Source: Anaerolineaceae bacterium UBA4799 (GTDB lineage: Bacteria; Chloroflexota; Anaerolineae; Anaerolineales; Anaerolineaceae). From it: a stretch of 33,292 nucleotides of DNA. The notes beneath the pieces are model-generated. The model saw nothing but the letters and a program-made list of their open reading frames with translations, was not told where the DNA came from and did not search any database. How positions within the stretch are numbered: position 1 is the stretch's first letter; every line of letters begins with the position of its first letter. Positions 32,127 through 33,292 of the stretch are shown here, one piece after another. Where the stretch lies: assembly GCA_002402725.1 (NCBI GenBank), contig DHGL01000040.1, positions 18,946-52,237 of the forward strand, given 5' to 3'. The translations under genes were made by a program, and so were the position numbers.

Positions 32127-33292
32127 TCAACGGGGATGCGTTTCACCAAGCGCTTTTGTCCCGGGCATCCAAAAGAGCATCAACAGGGCTGCCAGCAACG
32201 CCAGCGACCCGCCGAAGAAGAACGGCGCGGATGGACCGAACCCCGGCCAGCTACCTATTCCCTGCCACAGGATGCCGGCGATGAACGACGCGGGGAACGC
32301 CAGCAAGCCGATGATGGCATTGTATGTCCCGTAGGCTGTCCCGCGTAAATTCTCTGGGACCAGGTCTGCTACCAACGCGTTAGCCGAACCGTAAGCCAAC
32401 CCGTAATAGACGCCATAAAGCGTATACAGTACCCACACCTGCCAGCTTGAACGCGCCAGCGCGAAACCAAAATAGATGACCGCGTAGACCAGCCAGCCGC
32501 CAATGATGAGCCTCCTCCTGCCAATGCGGTCGGAGAGAGAACCAGCGGGTGTGGAAACCAGGGTGTAGATGAGATTAAAAGCCGCCAGCATGATGAGGAT
32601 ACCCAGCACCGAGACCCCCAGGTTCTGCGCGCGCAGCACCAGGAAGGCATCAGCGGAATTGCCCAGTGTGAACAGGCTGACGATGACCAGGAAAATGGAA
32701 AACGGTTTGCCCATGCTGCGCAGCGAGAATTTCGGCGCGGCACGCTGCCCTTTTGCCGCTACATCCCGGGCGCCGATGACCAGTGAAAGCACCGCCAGAA
32801 AAGCCGGTATCAGGCTGGCAAGGACAATAATCTGGAAGGTCGAACGCGCCAGTTGCAGTTCGCTTTTTTGCGTCAGCCACACCACCAGCGCGGCGATGAG
32901 GATGCCGATGAAAGCGCCGGCTGTATCCATGGCGCGGTGAAAACCGAACGCCAGCCCGCGTTGCTCTGGTGTGACTGAATCCGCCACCAGCGCATCGCGT
33001 GGGGCGGTGCGGACACCTTTGCCCACGCGGTCTGCCCAGCGCACCCCCGCCACCAGTCCCCAAGTGTTGGCAAAGTAAAAGAATGGTTTTACCAGGGCGG
33101 AAAGCCCGTAGCCCGCGACCGCCAGCCACTTGCGCCCACCCAGACGGTCTGAAAGCCAACCGGAGAACATTTTGAGGATGCTGGCGGTGGCTTCGGCGAT
33201 ACCATCGATGAGACCGATGATGCTGGTTTGCACCCCCAGCACATTGGACAGGAAAAGCGGCAGGATGTTCAACACCATCTCGCTGGAGATAT
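32127..33292 (-). CDS. MFS transporter, 5' end cut by the window
   Basis: At least 387 residues with about 11-12 helices. The frame stays open to the window edge: the first visible codons read ISSEMVLNILPLFLSN, matching an internal ISSEM segment found shortly after the start in a group of MFS proteins. The true start is therefore outside and the ATG at 33278 is internal. The loop motifs GWLSDRLGGRKWLA and GSLSDRIGRRRLII are the MFS signature in each half. DRVGKGVRTAPRDALVADS is characteristic of a subfamily of putative efflux permeases. The substrate is unknown. Confidence 0.88.
   Translation of the reverse strand, partial: ISSEMVLNILPLFLSNVLGVQTSIIGLIDGIAEATASILKMFSGWLSDRLGGRKWLAVAGYGLSALVKPFFYFANTWGLVAGVRWADRVGKGVRTAPRDALVADSVTPEQRGLAFGFHRAMDTAGAFIGILIAALVVWLTQKSELQLARSTFQIIVLASLIPAFLAVLSLVIGARDVAAKGQRAAPKFSLRSMGKPFSIFLVIVSLFTLGNSADAFLVLRAQNLGVSVLGILIMLAAFNLIYTLVSTPAGSLSDRIGRRRLIIGGWLVYAVIYFGFALARSSWQVWVLYTLYGVYYGLAYGSANALVADLVPENLRGTAYGTYNAIIGLLAFPASFIAGILWQGIGSWPGFGPSAPFFFGGSLALLAALLMLFWMPGTKALGETHPR

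Overview
The window is about 33 kb of GC-rich bacterial DNA, densely packed with short intergenic gaps. It is most likely from an anaerobic or facultative member of the Chloroflexota (Anaerolineae-like). That placement is an inference from gene content: Kor/Hdr/Etf electron-transfer genes, a MetV-MetF type methylene-tetrahydrofolate reductase, a B-family-like heme-copper operon and an ACR3 arsenic cluster. No rRNA, tRNA or CRISPR array was seen, so the taxonomy is not proven.

Layout. (1) 1-432 has no convincing gene. (2) 433-2611 (+) is a three-gene heme-copper operon ordered like ba3 oxidases (tiny membrane peptide, subunit II, subunit I). Its CuA ligands are lost, and the helix VI CuB histidine and tyrosine positions both carry aspartate, which points to an unconventional nitric-oxide-reductase-like enzyme. 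(3) 2762-7542 (+) is an arsenic/thiol-redox cluster: arsR, acr3, a CxxC mini-thioredoxin, a COG0701-type permease, a thioredoxin reductase without the usual NADPH motifs, and thioredoxin. (4) 7543-7965 is a gene-free stretch rich in inverted repeats. (5) 8020-9474 (+) is a one-polypeptide MetV-MetF reductase. (6) 9710-12882 (-) holds an amidase, preceded by a striking array of phased repeats, and an MFS transporter. (7) 13065-15907 (+) is tldD-tldE. (8) 16059-18561 (+) holds a dCMP-type deaminase, a double GNAT acetyltransferase and an alpha/beta hydrolase. (9) 18732-27921 (+) is a nine-kilobase, eight-gene operon: korDABC, a giant HdrA-HdrA-MvhD fusion, an HdrC-HdrB (HdrD-like) protein, etfA and etfB. 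(10) 28038-31613 (-) holds a ROK fructokinase and two radical SAM proteins. (11) 31719-31934 (+) may be a transposase N-terminal remnant. (12) 32127-33292 (-) is an MFS transporter cut by the window edge.

The most exciting system is the Kor-Hdr-Etf operon. A 2-oxoacid:ferredoxin oxidoreductase is translationally coupled to a covalent pseudo-dimer of HdrA carrying complementary cofactor domains and an MvhD tail. It is followed by a fused HdrC/HdrB module and an electron-transfer flavoprotein. This looks like a dedicated flavin-based electron-bifurcating or confurcating machine joining low-potential ferredoxin from 2-oxoacid oxidation to ETF-level electrons. The direction of flow and the final partner cannot be read from sequence. 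The second highlight is the CuA-less, Asp-containing heme-copper enzyme at the left end.
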